Assembly (NCBI GenBank): GCA_035293985.1
Contig: DATGLS010000022.1
Location: forward strand, 1 to 50,814
Source: JAVDCA01 sp035293985
GTDB taxonomy: Bacteria > Pseudomonadota > Alphaproteobacteria > Rhizobiales > Xanthobacteraceae
Length of the DNA: 50,814 bases
Direction of reading: 5' to 3'
Shown: piece after piece, positions 34,424-43,426 of the stretch
Numbering within the stretch: position 1 is the stretch's first letter
Layout: each line of letters starts with the position of its first letter
Notes under the pieces: model-generated
Told to the model about the DNA's origin: nothing
Database searches by the model: none
Seen by the model: the letters and a program-made list of their open reading frames with translations, nothing else
Program-made: the position numbers and the translations under genes

Positions 34424-35593
34424 TCACAGCTTTATCCGCCGACCCTCATCCGCCGACCAATAGCCGGCGTACTGCACTCTTGTCGTCTCGCAGGCGAGGT
34501 CGAGATCGGCGACCGGTGTCCGGCCGGTGGCGACGCATTCCATGAAATCCTGGATCTCCTGCAGGTACCCGCGCGTCCATTCCTCCTCGAGGCAGACGAA
34601 CTGCCAGCCGGTCTTGCGGTCGACCTTCTCGGTCACGTAGACGCCCGCGAGCTTCGCCTCGTCGGTCATGTAGGTCATCAGGCTGTTGTTCGGCGTGATA
34701 TTGGCGAACAGCGCGCCGCCGCTCGTATAGGTCTCGATCAGGTTGCGCACGCCGCCCATGATCATGTCGCCGGAAAAGAGCGTGCCCTTGGTGCCGTCCG
34801 AGAACGTCATCGTGAGCGTGCCCCAGTCCTCGACGTCGACCGGCTTGGAATAGATGAACTTGCGCTCCTCCGGCGCGAGGGACGCCGCGACGTTGCCGAC
34901 GTCGGCCGTCACCTCGGTGACGCGGATGGTCTCGCCCCGCGCGCGCGCCTCGACCCGCTTGAGATGGAGGATCGCCGAGAGCGGATGGCAGCCCATGCGG
35001 ATGAGCGAGCCGCCGCCGGTCATCGCCCATTGCGCCGCATGCGCGGCATGCGACCCTGAGTGGCTCTCCTCCGCCTTCATGAACAGGATTTTGTCCTTGG
35101 TGGCATTGAGGATCTCGACGGTCTTCTGCAGCGCCGGCGCGTAGACCCAGTCCTCCGCATACATGAAGAGCTTGCCGCTTTTGGCGATCGCGGCGCGGGT
35201 CTCCTCCACCTCGGCGAGCACGCGCTCGTACATCGTGGCCTTCGCCACCCGCCGGCCGATCGGCGCCGGGTCCCCGGGCCGGCCGAAATAGCCCGAGAAC
35301 GGCTTCTCGCAGATCACGTGCTTGCCGGCGCGCACGGCCGCGACGATCATCTCGGCATGCAGGGCAGGGGGCGTGCAGATGTCGACCAGGTCGATCGTCG
35401 GGTCGGCGAGCAGCGCCCGGTAGTCGCGATGGGTCTGGGCGATGCCGTGCTTCTTGGCGAAACCGTCGACATGGTCGCCGCGCGAGACCACCGCCGCGAC
35501 CTCGGCATCGACGCCGTGCACGCGCCGGTAGGCATACATATGCAGCTCGGCAACGAAGCCGCTGCCGATCAGGCCGACTCTGATTTTGGGCAT
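34424..35593 (-). CDS. Gfo/Idh/MocA-family NAD(P)-dependent oxidoreductase
   Basis: This 389-aa protein has an N-terminal Rossmann fold (KIRVGLIGSGFVAELHMYAY), DLVDICTPPALH, and the conserved catalytic-region Lys in HVICEKPFSGYF. The C-terminal domain carries GGGSLIRMGCHPLSAILH. The family oxidises or reduces sugars, inositols and some aromatic dihydrodiols. ATG 35593 (MPKIRVG) is preferred because family homology starts there. It lies downstream of the minus-strand MHS symporter, separated by 121 bp containing an inverted repeat, so the two may share a transcript with the symporter importing the substrate. Confidence 0.85.
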   Translation of the reverse strand: MPKIRVGLIGSGFVAELHMYAYRRVHGVDAEVAAVVSRGDHVDGFAKKHGIAQTHRDYRALLADPTIDLVDICTPPALHAEMIVAAVRAGKHVICEKPFSGYFGRPGDPAPIGRRVAKATMYERVLAEVEETRAAIAKSGKLFMYAEDWVYAPALQKTVEILNATKDKILFMKAEESHSGSHAAHAAQWAMTGGGSLIRMGCHPLSAILHLKRVEARARGETIRVTEVTADVGNVAASLAPEERKFIYSKPVDVEDWGTLTMTFSDGTKGTLFSGDMIMGGVRNLIETYTSGGALFANITPNNSLMTYMTDEAKLAGVYVTEKVDRKTGWQFVCLEEEWTRGYLQEIQDFMECVATGRTPVADLDLACETTRVQYAGYWSADEGRRIKL

Positions 35594-35604
35594 TGGGGAC
35601 TCTT

Positions 35605-35678
35605 GCGAATGGCGAGTAGGGAATAGCGAGTAGATCAAATTCCACCCGCCATTCGCAACTCGCCATTCGCCACTCGCG
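35605..35678. repeat. Inverted GCGAATGGCGAGT repeat element
   Basis: GCGAATGGCGAGT at 35605-35617 is perfectly complementary to ACTCGCCATTCGC at 35658-35670, with further related units between and after (GAATAGCGAGTAG; CGCCATTCGCAACTCG). It shares its unit sequence with the cluster at 25833-25925. It lies between two minus-strand genes. Confidence 0.65.
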
Positions 35679-35714
35679 AGGCGCAGCGGCGGCGTGCCGC
35701 TGCGCCTCTTTGCC

Positions 35715-37073
35715 CTACGCGGCCCTCGGCTCTGCGGCGACCGGGTGGTCGTACTCGGCCGAGATGTCGCGGCCGGTGTAGTCCTTGAGGAACGCCGTCG
35801 CGACGATCGAGATCACGGCGGTGATCGCGATGTAGATCGCGATCGGCGTGCCCGAGTGGTAGCGCGCGAACAGCCAGGTCGCGATGATCGGGGCCGGGCC
35901 GCCGGCGGTGATCGAGGCGAGCTGATAGCCGATCGAGGCGCCGCTGTAGCGCAGCCGCGGCGTGAAGCTCTCCGCGATCAGCGCCGCCTGCGGTCCGTAC
36001 TGCATGTCGTGCGGGATCAGCGACAGGATGATGGCGATCATGATCACGGCCGAGGAGCCGGTATCGAGCATGCCGAAATAGACGAAGCCGAACACCCCCA
36101 TGGTGGCGGCGCCGATGATGTACATCCGCTTGCGCCCGATGATATCGGAGAGGTAGCCGCTGAGCGGGATGGTGATCGCGGAGACGCACACCGCGAGCAG
36201 CACGCCGAGCAGCAGCCAGTCGCGCGACTGATGCAGCACGGTCGTCGCGTACACGAAGGTGAAACCGGTGAAGATGTAGAACGGGCCCTGCTCGGAGGTG
36301 CGCGCGAGCGCCGACAGGATGATGGTGCGCCATTCCTTGCGGCATACCTCGATGATCGGGGTGCGCTCGATCTTCTGCTCGGCGACGAGCCTGCGGAAGA
36401 CCGGCGTCTCGAGAATGCGCAGCCTTATCCACATGCCGATGGCGACCAGCACGATGCTGATGGCGAACGGGATGCGCCAGCCCCACGAGAAGAAGGCGTC
36501 GCCCGACATCTGGCTGAAGACGAGCACCGCGAGGTTCGCCAGAAAGAGCCCGGCCGGCCCGCCGAACTGCGGCCAGGAGGTGAGGAAGCCGCGCTCGTTG
36601 TTGTGCCGCGCCCATTCCATCGACAGGAGCACCGAGCCGCCCCATTCGCCGCCGACGCCGATGCCCTGCAGCAGGCGCAGGATGGTGAGCAGCACCGCGC
36701 CCCAAATGCCGAGCACGGCATAGCCGGGCAGGAACGCGACCAGGAAGGTCGAGATACCCATCAGCATCAAGGTGACGATGAGGGTCGACTTGCGGCCGAT
36801 GCGGTCGCCGTAATGGCCGAAGATGAAGGCGCCGATCGGGCGGGCGATGAAGCCGACGAAAAAGACGGCGAACGCATTGAGCGTCGCGGAGAGCGGAGCC
36901 TCGTTGGAGAAGAAGACCTTGCCGAACACGAGGCCGGCCATCGTGGTGTAGAGGAGAAAGTCGTACCATTCGATCGTGGTCCCGACCGTCGCGGCAATGA
37001 CTGCGCGGCGGAGCTCACGAGCATGCTGTTCCGGCGGTAGCGCCAAGTTGGTGACGTTGGACGCGGCGGCCAT
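35715..37073 (-). CDS. MFS transporter, metabolite:H+ symporter (MHS) type
   Basis: This 452-aa inner-membrane protein has 12 predicted helices. Family marks are TTIEWYDFLLYTTMAG in helix 1, RPIGAFIFGHYGDRIGRK in loop 2-3, LQGIGVGGEWGGSVLL, and the repeated GYLSDIIGRKRMY in the second half. MHS carriers import organic acids or osmolytes (shikimate, citrate, proline/betaine, phthalate); which one cannot be told. ATG 37073 is preferred over upstream starts because AGGAGG lies about 8 nt before it. Hydrophobic homology begins about 25 residues later. Confidence 0.9.
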   Translation of the reverse strand: MAAASNVTNLALPPEQHARELRRAVIAATVGTTIEWYDFLLYTTMAGLVFGKVFFSNEAPLSATLNAFAVFFVGFIARPIGAFIFGHYGDRIGRKSTLIVTLMLMGISTFLVAFLPGYAVLGIWGAVLLTILRLLQGIGVGGEWGGSVLLSMEWARHNNERGFLTSWPQFGGPAGLFLANLAVLVFSQMSGDAFFSWGWRIPFAISIVLVAIGMWIRLRILETPVFRRLVAEQKIERTPIIEVCRKEWRTIILSALARTSEQGPFYIFTGFTFVYATTVLHQSRDWLLLGVLLAVCVSAITIPLSGYLSDIIGRKRMYIIGAATMGVFGFVYFGMLDTGSSAVIMIAIILSLIPHDMQYGPQAALIAESFTPRLRYSGASIGYQLASITAGGPAPIIATWLFARYHSGTPIAIYIAITAVISIVATAFLKDYTGRDISAEYDHPVAAEPRAA

Positions 37074-37476
37074 GGTCGTTCCTCCTGGATGTTTTGATGT
37101 GTTCAGTGACTGCGTGCATTCCCTCCTTCGACCGCCGCCTGAGCGGTCTTGACGGCGGATCATCTGCCGGTCGTTCGTCGTTGCCAAGCGGCTACAAGGT
37201 CGCGTCGCTTGGTTGCAGTGCGAAATCACGGAGAAACTAGATGCGAGGTCGAGATGGCACGCTCTTTTCCGCCTGGGTAATCCTGTCAAAGCATTCACAA
37301 AGCCATTCACAAAAGCATTCACCTTGGCGTGGCTAGCGTTCGCACCCGAACGGAACGGCTGCCGTCGAGGCTCGCCAGCCGCAATTGCTGCAGCGTAGCG
37401 GAAACGAATCGATGCTTGGCCGGTTCGTCAACTAAGCGGGCTCGCCCGTGGCTGATGGAACAAGAGGAGCATGCGA
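37074..37476. other. 403-bp divergent intergenic region
   Basis: No gene is seen. It carries the upstream regions of the minus-strand MHS symporter and the plus-strand polyhistidine protein. The one distinctive element is a set of three direct repeats at 37289-37323. Confidence 0.5.
37289..37323. promoter_or_regulatory. Three direct repeats AAAGC(C)ATTCAC, possible operator
   Basis: Units at 37289-37299, 37300-37311 and 37312-37323 read AAAGCATTCAC, AAAGCCATTCAC and AAAAGCATTCAC. The 11-12 bp spacing is about one helical turn, as for iteron-like regulator sites. No known regulator matches. Confidence 0.4.
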
Positions 37477-37854
37477 ATGGAGAAAGTGATCATTGGCGTC
37501 ATCGGCGCCGTATCGGGATTGGCAACACTCGAGGTCGGAGCTCAGGCAACTCCCGCCGCGCCGGCGCCGCAGCCCAAGACGGCGCAGTCGGGTGCACAGT
37601 CATATGCGGATCTGCTCGATCCGATTCCCAATGCGCTCGCGGCGTTGCGGGCCGCGGATGCAGGTCGCGTCAGCCAGCCCGACAACGTCGAGCTCGCGGG
37701 CTACTACCACCACCGCTTTTACCACCACCATCATCATCACCATCATCACCACCGGTTCCTGCGGGTGGTCCCGCCGTTCTGGTATCGCCACCATCACCAC
37801 CATCATCACAATTGGTATCATCATCACCACCACCATCATCATCACTGGTATTGA
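37477..37854 (+). CDS. Polyhistidine-rich exported protein
   Basis: This predicted 125-aa protein has a hydrophobic N-terminus (MEKVIIGVIGAVSGLATL) and a central segment SYADLLDPIPNALAALRAAD shared with small exported proteins of rhizobia-like bacteria. The C-terminal third has 28 His in three blocks of 10, 7 and 9 plus a pair, separated by aromatic residues. Such tails bind Ni, Zn, Cu or Co. ATG 37477 is preferred over ATG 37471 because AAGAGGAG at 37462-37469 is correctly spaced only for the former. Metal storage or envelope metal buffering is an inference. Confidence 0.7.
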   Translation: MEKVIIGVIGAVSGLATLEVGAQATPAAPAPQPKTAQSGAQSYADLLDPIPNALAALRAADAGRVSQPDNVELAGYYHHRFYHHHHHHHHHHRFLRVVPPFWYRHHHHHHHNWYHHHHHHHHHWY

Positions 37855-37918
37855 GCGTGTGATCGGGTGGCGCGCCGACGCTTTGTCGGCGGCCCAATGG
37901 ATGGTTGCTCGGTGGTCA

Positions 37919-37950
37919 GCGACGCCGCTCTCGAGATCGGGCGGCGTCGC
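37919..37950. terminator. Hairpin between convergent genes
   Basis: GCGACGCCGC (37919-37928) and GCGGCGTCGC (37941-37950) form a perfect 10-bp stem with a 12-nt loop between the polyhistidine gene and the minus-strand DUF4189 gene. Confidence 0.5.
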
Positions 37951-37971
37951 GGGTCGAAGGGGGCGAGCCAG

Positions 37972-38508
37972 CTAGTCGATGCAGCCGCCGATCGGCTTCT
38001 TGCATGTGAAGCCGTACGAGCGGCACTTCTTCAGCGCGGCCTCGATGCTGCCGCCCGAGCCCCAGCCGGCGCGGTTCGATGAGGTGCCGGTGGTGATGTA
38101 GAGGCAGCCGTTGTTCCAGGCGCCGATCGGCTTGCAGCCCTGGCCGCCGGCGGAGCGGCAGGCGTCGAGCGCACTCGCGCGCGCGTCGTCGGAGGTCTGC
38201 CGGACGCCCGAATAGCCGATCGCGACGTGCACCCGGCCGCGGTGACGCCAGATCGCCGCAGCGGCCGAATTCCACCGGTCGGGGGTCGGCTCCTGATGCC
38301 GCGCAGGCGGCGGTGTGGACGGCGCCTCCGTCTGCGACGGGACGCCGCGGCCGCCACCACCTGCGGCGCCCGAGCCCGGCGTGTCCACCGGCTGGTCGTT
38401 CTGCGGCCCGATGTCGCTGGCCTTGCCCTCGGCCAGGACCTGATTTGGCAGGGCGGCAAGCAGAAGTGCCGCGCCGACGGCGACAAACAACAATCCGAAA
38501 CGTCGCAT
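37972..38508 (-). CDS. DUF4189-type exported protein
   Basis: This 178-aa protein has a Sec signal (MRRFGLLFVAVGAALLLAAL, cut near VLAEG). A Pro/Gly/Ser-rich linker of about 50 residues is followed by a C-terminal domain with paired Cys (LDACRSAGGQGCKPIG, NNGCLYI, KKCRSYGFTCKKPIGGC) and VHVAIGYSG, matching DUF4189. Six Cys suggest disulfides in the periplasm or outside. ATG 38508 fits the G-rich ribosome-binding site at 38515-38519 better than ATG 38514. Function unknown. Confidence 0.75.
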   Translation of the reverse strand: MRRFGLLFVAVGAALLLAALPNQVLAEGKASDIGPQNDQPVDTPGSGAAGGGGRGVPSQTEAPSTPPPARHQEPTPDRWNSAAAAIWRHRGRVHVAIGYSGVRQTSDDARASALDACRSAGGQGCKPIGAWNNGCLYITTGTSSNRAGWGSGGSIEAALKKCRSYGFTCKKPIGGCID

Positions 38509-38581
38509 CGTCATCCCCCACGCGACCAGGCTGGGCCGGAATCTACCAAGCACTCCGCGCCCGGTGAAGAGGTTGCATGGT

Positions 38582-39544
38582 TCAGTCGATCGAGATGTGC
38601 GCGGCCTCGACCACCGGTCCCCACGTCTTGAGGCTCTCCTCGATCATGGCGCGCATCTCGTCCGGGGTGCCGCCGAGCGGCTCGGCCTCGAGGGCGAGGA
38701 TGCGCGCGCGCATCGCGGGCTCGCGGAAACCTTGGCCGATCGCGTCGGACACCTTTTGCGCGATCGCGGCGGGGGTTCCCGGCGGCGCCGACACCGCCAT
38801 CCAGGTGTCGGCGTAGACCCCGGGCAGCGTCTCCGCGATGGTCGCGATCTTCGGGTACTCCTTGAGCCGCTCGCGGCTGCCGGTGGCCAGGAGCTTGAGC
38901 CGGCCGGCGTCGATGTTCGCCTTGTTGGCGAGCAGATAGTCCGGGACCATGTCGATATTGCTGGCCAGCAGGTCGTTGATAGCCGGCGCGCTGCCGCGGT
39001 AGGGCACCTCGGTCATGCGGAAATTGCCCTTGAGCATCATCAGCTCGCCGAGCAGGTGCCCGGTATTGCCCTTGCCCTGGTGGCCGTAGGTGACCTTGCC
39101 CTGGCTCGTGCGGGCGAGCGCGATGAACTCGGGCAGCGTGTTGGCGGGAAGCCCGCCGCGGGCGATGACGATCAGGGGATAGCGGGCGAGCACGCTGATC
39201 GGCACCAGGCCGCGCGGATCGAACGCGGTTTTCTTGAATACCAGGTGGGTGATCGAATAGGTGAGCTGGGTCGCGCACAGCAGCGTGTAGCCGTCGGGTG
39301 GCGCGTGCAGCACCTGCTCGACGCCGATGCGGCCGCCCGCCCCGCCGGGACGGTCCTCGACGACGATCTGCTGGCCGAGCCGTGCGGAGGCGCGGTCGGC
39401 GGCGAGGCGGCACAAGAGGTCGGCGGTGCCGCCGGCAGGGTAGGGGACGATCATCGTGATCAGGCGCGACGGATAGGTCTGCGCCTGGGCCTGCGCGCCG
39501 CCGATGGAGGCTGCCAGCAGAATGGCGAGGAAGAAGCTTCGCAT
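38582..39544 (-). CDS. Bug/TctC-family solute-binding protein (3)
   Basis: This 320-aa periplasmic receptor has signal peptide MRSFFLAILLAASIGGAQAQ followed by QTYPSRLITMIVPYPAGGTA and VEDRPGGAGGRIGVEQVL, the Bug signatures, and DGYTLLCATQLTYS. ATG 39544 is chosen because the signal peptide starts there. No membrane subunits are adjacent. It is divergent from the dioxygenase gene at 39678 (133-bp gap), a frequent arrangement in catabolic loci in which a Bug receptor serves the pathway substrate. Ligand unknown. Confidence 0.88.
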   Translation of the reverse strand: MRSFFLAILLAASIGGAQAQAQTYPSRLITMIVPYPAGGTADLLCRLAADRASARLGQQIVVEDRPGGAGGRIGVEQVLHAPPDGYTLLCATQLTYSITHLVFKKTAFDPRGLVPISVLARYPLIVIARGGLPANTLPEFIALARTSQGKVTYGHQGKGNTGHLLGELMMLKGNFRMTEVPYRGSAPAINDLLASNIDMVPDYLLANKANIDAGRLKLLATGSRERLKEYPKIATIAETLPGVYADTWMAVSAPPGTPAAIAQKVSDAIGQGFREPAMRARILALEAEPLGGTPDEMRAMIEESLKTWGPVVEAAHISID

Positions 39545-39677
39545 GTGCAATCGCCCGGTCGGATTTGTCGGTGCCGACGATATCATGCGTCGGCCGCCGC
39601 GCGCTGGCGATGTTGACCCGCACGGCCGGGCGCGCATAGTTGTCGCACCCCAAGCTGGAAGCAAGCTGGAGCGATCC

Positions 39678-40565
39678 ATGATTCAAGTCACGCGCATCGG
39701 CCACGCCACCTTCGAGACGCCCGACGTCGACCGCCAGATCGCGTACTGGACCGACGTCGTCGGCCTGGTGCTGGCCGAGCGCGAGAACGGCCGCGCTTTC
39801 CTCGCCACCAAGGTCGGCGACCTTGCGGTGCAGCTCGAGAAGGGCGCAACGTCGCGCTGCGCCCGCATCGGGTTGCAGGCGGCGGCCGAGACGGACGTCG
39901 CCAACCTGCGGCGCGGCCTCGAAGCCGAAGGCCTGCGCTGCGAGATGCGCGCCGACCCGAGCCCCGGCATTGCCCAGGCGATCACGTTCGCCGACCCCAA
40001 GGGCACGATCATCGAGGTGTTCACCGCCGCAACCCCGTTCCAGCGCAAGACGCCCGCCGGCATCGGCCCGATCAAGCTCGGCCACCTCGCGTTCTGCGTC
40101 GACGATCCCAAGGCCTTCGCCGATTTCTACGGCCGCGTGCTCGGCTTTCGCGTCTCCGACTGGATCGAGGACTGGTTCGTCTTCATGCGCTGCGGTCCCG
40201 ACCACCACACGGTCAATTTCGTGCGCGGCAAGACCACGCAGATGCACCATATCGCGTTCGAGCTGAAGGACTGGGCCCAGGTGCAGACCGCCTGCGATTT
40301 CCTCGGCGGCCGCAACATCGACATCATCTGGGGCCCGGGCCGGCATGGGCCGGGCCACAATGTCTTCACCTATCACCGCAATCCGGACGACCAGATCATC
40401 GAGCTCTTCACCGAACTGGACAAGATGCTCGACGAGTCGCTCGGCTATTTCGACCCGCGGCCGTGGCACCGCGACCGCCCGCAGCGTCCGAAAGTGTGGC
40501 AAGGCTTTCCCCGCGACATCTGGGGCCCGCCGCCGACCAAGGACTACATCCGCCAGCGGGAGTAG
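39678..40565 (+). CDS. VOC-family extradiol dioxygenase-like protein
   Basis: This 295-aa protein has two VOC domains like catechol 2,3-dioxygenases. The N-terminal domain (1-125) lacks metal ligands. The C-terminal domain has the expected triad: His136 (LGHLAFC), His190/191 (QMHHIAFEL) and Glu242 (IIELFTE), spaced as in the BphC/XylE group. Fe(II)-dependent ring cleavage of a catechol-type substrate is therefore likely. The C-terminal extension after 250 is rich in Pro and Trp. ATG 39678 has a GGA-rich site about 8 nt upstream. Confidence 0.82.
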   Translation: MIQVTRIGHATFETPDVDRQIAYWTDVVGLVLAERENGRAFLATKVGDLAVQLEKGATSRCARIGLQAAAETDVANLRRGLEAEGLRCEMRADPSPGIAQAITFADPKGTIIEVFTAATPFQRKTPAGIGPIKLGHLAFCVDDPKAFADFYGRVLGFRVSDWIEDWFVFMRCGPDHHTVNFVRGKTTQMHHIAFELKDWAQVQTACDFLGGRNIDIIWGPGRHGPGHNVFTYHRNPDDQIIELFTELDKMLDESLGYFDPRPWHRDRPQRPKVWQGFPRDIWGPPPTKDYIRQRE

Positions 40566-40576
40566 CGCGCCACGTC

Positions 40577-40652
40577 ATGCCCGGCGAATATCGGGCATCC
40601 ACGTCTTTGCCGTCGGACGAGACGCGGATGGCCGGGACTCGCCCGGCCATCC
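40577..40652. repeat. REP-like palindromes between convergent genes
   Basis: There are two palindromes: ATGCCCG/CGGGCAT (40577-40583, 40592-40598) and GGATGGCCGGG/CCCGGCCATCC (40626-40636, 40642-40652, 5-nt loop). The arrangement with CATCCACG flanks is the common extragenic palindrome style of Bradyrhizobium-type genomes. It likely acts as a two-way terminator here. Confidence 0.6.
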
Positions 40653-40657
40653 ACGGG

Positions 40658-43426
40658 TTACGCCGCGTTCGCGGCTTTCTCGGCTGCTGCCGCATCGGAG
40701 CTGGTGAAGAACGTGCGCTCGAACTCGGCGGCGGGAATCGGCTTGCCGAAGAAGTAGCCCTGTCCTTCCTCGCATCCCATGCTTCTCAACAAGCCGATGG
40801 TCGACGGCTCCTCGATGCCTTCGGCGATGACCGAGAGGCCGAGCAGGCGGCAGAGCGTGATCGTCGACTCGACGATCGCGGCGTCGCTCGAGCCCGGCTT
40901 GAGATCGCGCACGAACGCCCGGTCGATCTTGAGCCGGTTGAGCGGGAATTTCTTCAGGTAGGTCAGGCTCGCGTAGCCGGTGCCGAAGTCGTCGAGCGCG
41001 ATGCGGGCGCCGAGCTCGCGGATGCGGCGGAAGATCTCGCGCGCCTTCTCGTCGTCCGCGAGCAGGATGTTTTCCGTGACCTCGAGCTCGAGCAGCGCTG
41101 GCGAGAAGCCGGTGTCGGCGAGAATGCCGGCCGTGGAGGCGGCAAGGTCGCCCGATTTGAACAGCGACGCCGCGAGATTGACGCCGATGCGGATGCCGCA
41201 GCCCCGCTGCTCCCACAGGCGCCCTTGCGTGCAGGCCTGGCGGATGACCCATAGCGCGGTCTTGTCCGCGACCGGCGTGGTGTCGAGCACGGCGATGAAC
41301 TCGCCGGGCGCGACGAGCCCGCGGGTCGGATGGCGCCAGCGGATCAGCGCCTCGGCACCGACGACCTTGCTGTCGGCGAGCCGGATCTGCGGCTGATAGA
41401 ACAATTCGAACTCGCCGTTGGCGGCCGCCTGCTGCAGCTCGGCGGTAAGCTGCAATCGCCGCTCCAGCTCGCCGCGGATGGCGCGATTGAACACGACGTG
41501 CCGGCCATTGGCCGCCGCCTTGGCGCGGAACATGGCGAGGTCGGCATTGCCGAGCAGCTCGTGCACGTCGGCACAATGATGCGGATAGAGCGCGACGCCG
41601 ATGCTGCTTTTGATGGAGAAGCGGCGTCCGGCCGCCACGAACTCGTGCTGCCGGAACGACTCGTCGATGGTCTGCGCCAGCTGCCGCGCCGGCTCCACGA
41701 GCGCGGCGCCGCTGAGCATGACGGCGAACTCGTCGCCGCCGAGCCGCGCCAGCACGGCGCCGTCGCCGATGAGCCCGGCAAGGCGCGCCGCCACCTCGCG
41801 CAGCAACTCGTCGCCGCAGGTGTGACCGAGCGAGTCGTTGATGTCCTTGAACTTGTCGAGGTCGAGCATCAGCAGCGCGACCTCGTGCCCGTCCGCTTTC
41901 GCCGCCTTCAGAGCGGCATCGAGATGCTCATAAAGCGCGTTGCGGTTGGGCAGGCCGGTGAGCGTGTCATGGGTCGCAAGGTGGCGGATGCGTTCCTCCT
42001 CGCGCTTGCGCACCGAGATGTCGCGCAGCACGATGCCGTGCTGCAGTCCGTTCGCGCCCTGCCAGGCCGAGAAACACGCTTCGAACGGGAAGGCCTCGCC
42101 GTTGCGGCGGCGGCCCTGCATTTCCATGACCTTGCCGCCGGGCGCGAGCAGCGCCTCGTCGGGCGCTGCGCCGGCCGCGAACGGCAGCCGCGGCTTGTCG
42201 CGCTCGGACGCCAGAATCGTCTCCAGCGGCCGGCCGACCATCTCTTGCGACGAATGACCGAAGATCGCCGTGGCGCCCCGGTTCCATAGCGTGACGATGC
42301 CGCGCTGGTCGGCGCAGACGAGGCCGTCGCCGATCGACATCGCGACCTGCTGGAAGCGCCGCTCCGCAATCCGCCCGAGGAGCTCGCGGATGTCGATCTC
42401 GTCGAGGGCGGTCGCGATCAGGTAGGCGGCGACGGCGGCATGGAGGAAGGCCGTATTGACGACGATCGGCATCGCTCCTTGCAGCGCGATGGCTACGAGC
42501 TCGACGCCGGCCGACAGGCCGACCAGGATGGCGATCCGGATGCCGGCGGAAACGCGCTGCCACAGCGTCAGCATGAGGAGCATCACCAAGCCGAGCTCGC
42601 CGGCCGTCACGGCGCCCGGCGCCGGATGGAGCGCGCGCCCCTGCAGGATCGACTCGGCAGCGATCGCCTGCAGCAACGCCCCCGGGATCACCTGCCCATT
42701 CGGCACGTTGATGCGGTCGCCGAGCTCGAGCGCGGTCGCGCCGACGATGACCCGCTTGCCCTTGAGCACCTCCAGGGTGGCGGGATCGCCACGCAGCACG
42801 TCGATATAGGAGACCGACGGCACCGACGCGGGCTGGATTCCGAAGTCGATCGTCAGTGGTCCGGCGGACTTGTCGTAGTCGCCGGCCAGCAGCGCGCCGA
42901 CCGAAGGGATGAAGGCGCCGTCGATCGTCTGGCCCGGCGGATAATGGCGCACCAGCTTGTCGGCATCGGGCTCGACATTGATGGCGGCGAGCCAGGCATT
43001 CTGGGCGAATTGCGGCAGCGGGCGGTTGACGTGGATCGATGCCGCGCCGCCGCGCTCGCCGACGAGCTGCTTGAACGTCGGCAGGATGACCGAGCCGCCC
43101 GCGCGCGCGAGCGCGTCTTCAAGGGCCTTGTCGGCCGCGGGCGTCGAGGCCGAGCTGAAATCCACGTCGAAGGCGATGTCGCTCGCGCCGGCCTCGGTCA
43201 GCCGATCGATCAGCTCGGCATGCAGGGTGCGCGGCCACGGCCACACGCCGATCCGCTGGATCGAGGGCGAGTCGATCGCGACCACCACCACGCTGCCGCT
43301 CGCGCTGCGGGAAAGCCAGCCGAAGCGCATGGCGGTGAGCGCGTTCTGCAGCGGCGTGCCGAGCCCGGTGATCAGCACCAGCACGAGCACGAACAGAACG
43401 AGCAGATGTGGTCGATAGCGCTTCAC
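40658..43426 (-). CDS. CHASE2-PAS-GGDEF-EAL c-di-GMP enzyme
   Basis: This 922-aa membrane protein has a TM helix (8-27), an extracytoplasmic CHASE2 sensor (about 45-290, with VVVVAIDSPSIQRIGVWPWP), three TM helices (about 290-360), PAS (about 370-490, VTLWNRGATAIFG), GGDEF (about 500-660, motif GGDEF at 563-567) and EAL (about 675-915, EALIRW from Glu692, TENILLAD, DDFGTGYASL, KIDRAFV). Both catalytic signatures are intact, so synthesis and breakdown of c-di-GMP are each possible. Start GTG 43426 is preceded by GAGGGGGAC. It lies 120 bp downstream of the FecR-domain gene on the same strand, a pairing seen often for CHASE2 proteins. Confidence 0.93.
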   Translation of the reverse strand: MKRYRPHLLVLFVLVLVLITGLGTPLQNALTAMRFGWLSRSASGSVVVVAIDSPSIQRIGVWPWPRTLHAELIDRLTEAGASDIAFDVDFSSASTPAADKALEDALARAGGSVILPTFKQLVGERGGAASIHVNRPLPQFAQNAWLAAINVEPDADKLVRHYPPGQTIDGAFIPSVGALLAGDYDKSAGPLTIDFGIQPASVPSVSYIDVLRGDPATLEVLKGKRVIVGATALELGDRINVPNGQVIPGALLQAIAAESILQGRALHPAPGAVTAGELGLVMLLMLTLWQRVSAGIRIAILVGLSAGVELVAIALQGAMPIVVNTAFLHAAVAAYLIATALDEIDIRELLGRIAERRFQQVAMSIGDGLVCADQRGIVTLWNRGATAIFGHSSQEMVGRPLETILASERDKPRLPFAAGAAPDEALLAPGGKVMEMQGRRRNGEAFPFEACFSAWQGANGLQHGIVLRDISVRKREEERIRHLATHDTLTGLPNRNALYEHLDAALKAAKADGHEVALLMLDLDKFKDINDSLGHTCGDELLREVAARLAGLIGDGAVLARLGGDEFAVMLSGAALVEPARQLAQTIDESFRQHEFVAAGRRFSIKSSIGVALYPHHCADVHELLGNADLAMFRAKAAANGRHVVFNRAIRGELERRLQLTAELQQAAANGEFELFYQPQIRLADSKVVGAEALIRWRHPTRGLVAPGEFIAVLDTTPVADKTALWVIRQACTQGRLWEQRGCGIRIGVNLAASLFKSGDLAASTAGILADTGFSPALLELEVTENILLADDEKAREIFRRIRELGARIALDDFGTGYASLTYLKKFPLNRLKIDRAFVRDLKPGSSDAAIVESTITLCRLLGLSVIAEGIEEPSTIGLLRSMGCEEGQGYFFGKPIPAAEFERTFFTSSDAAAAEKAANAA

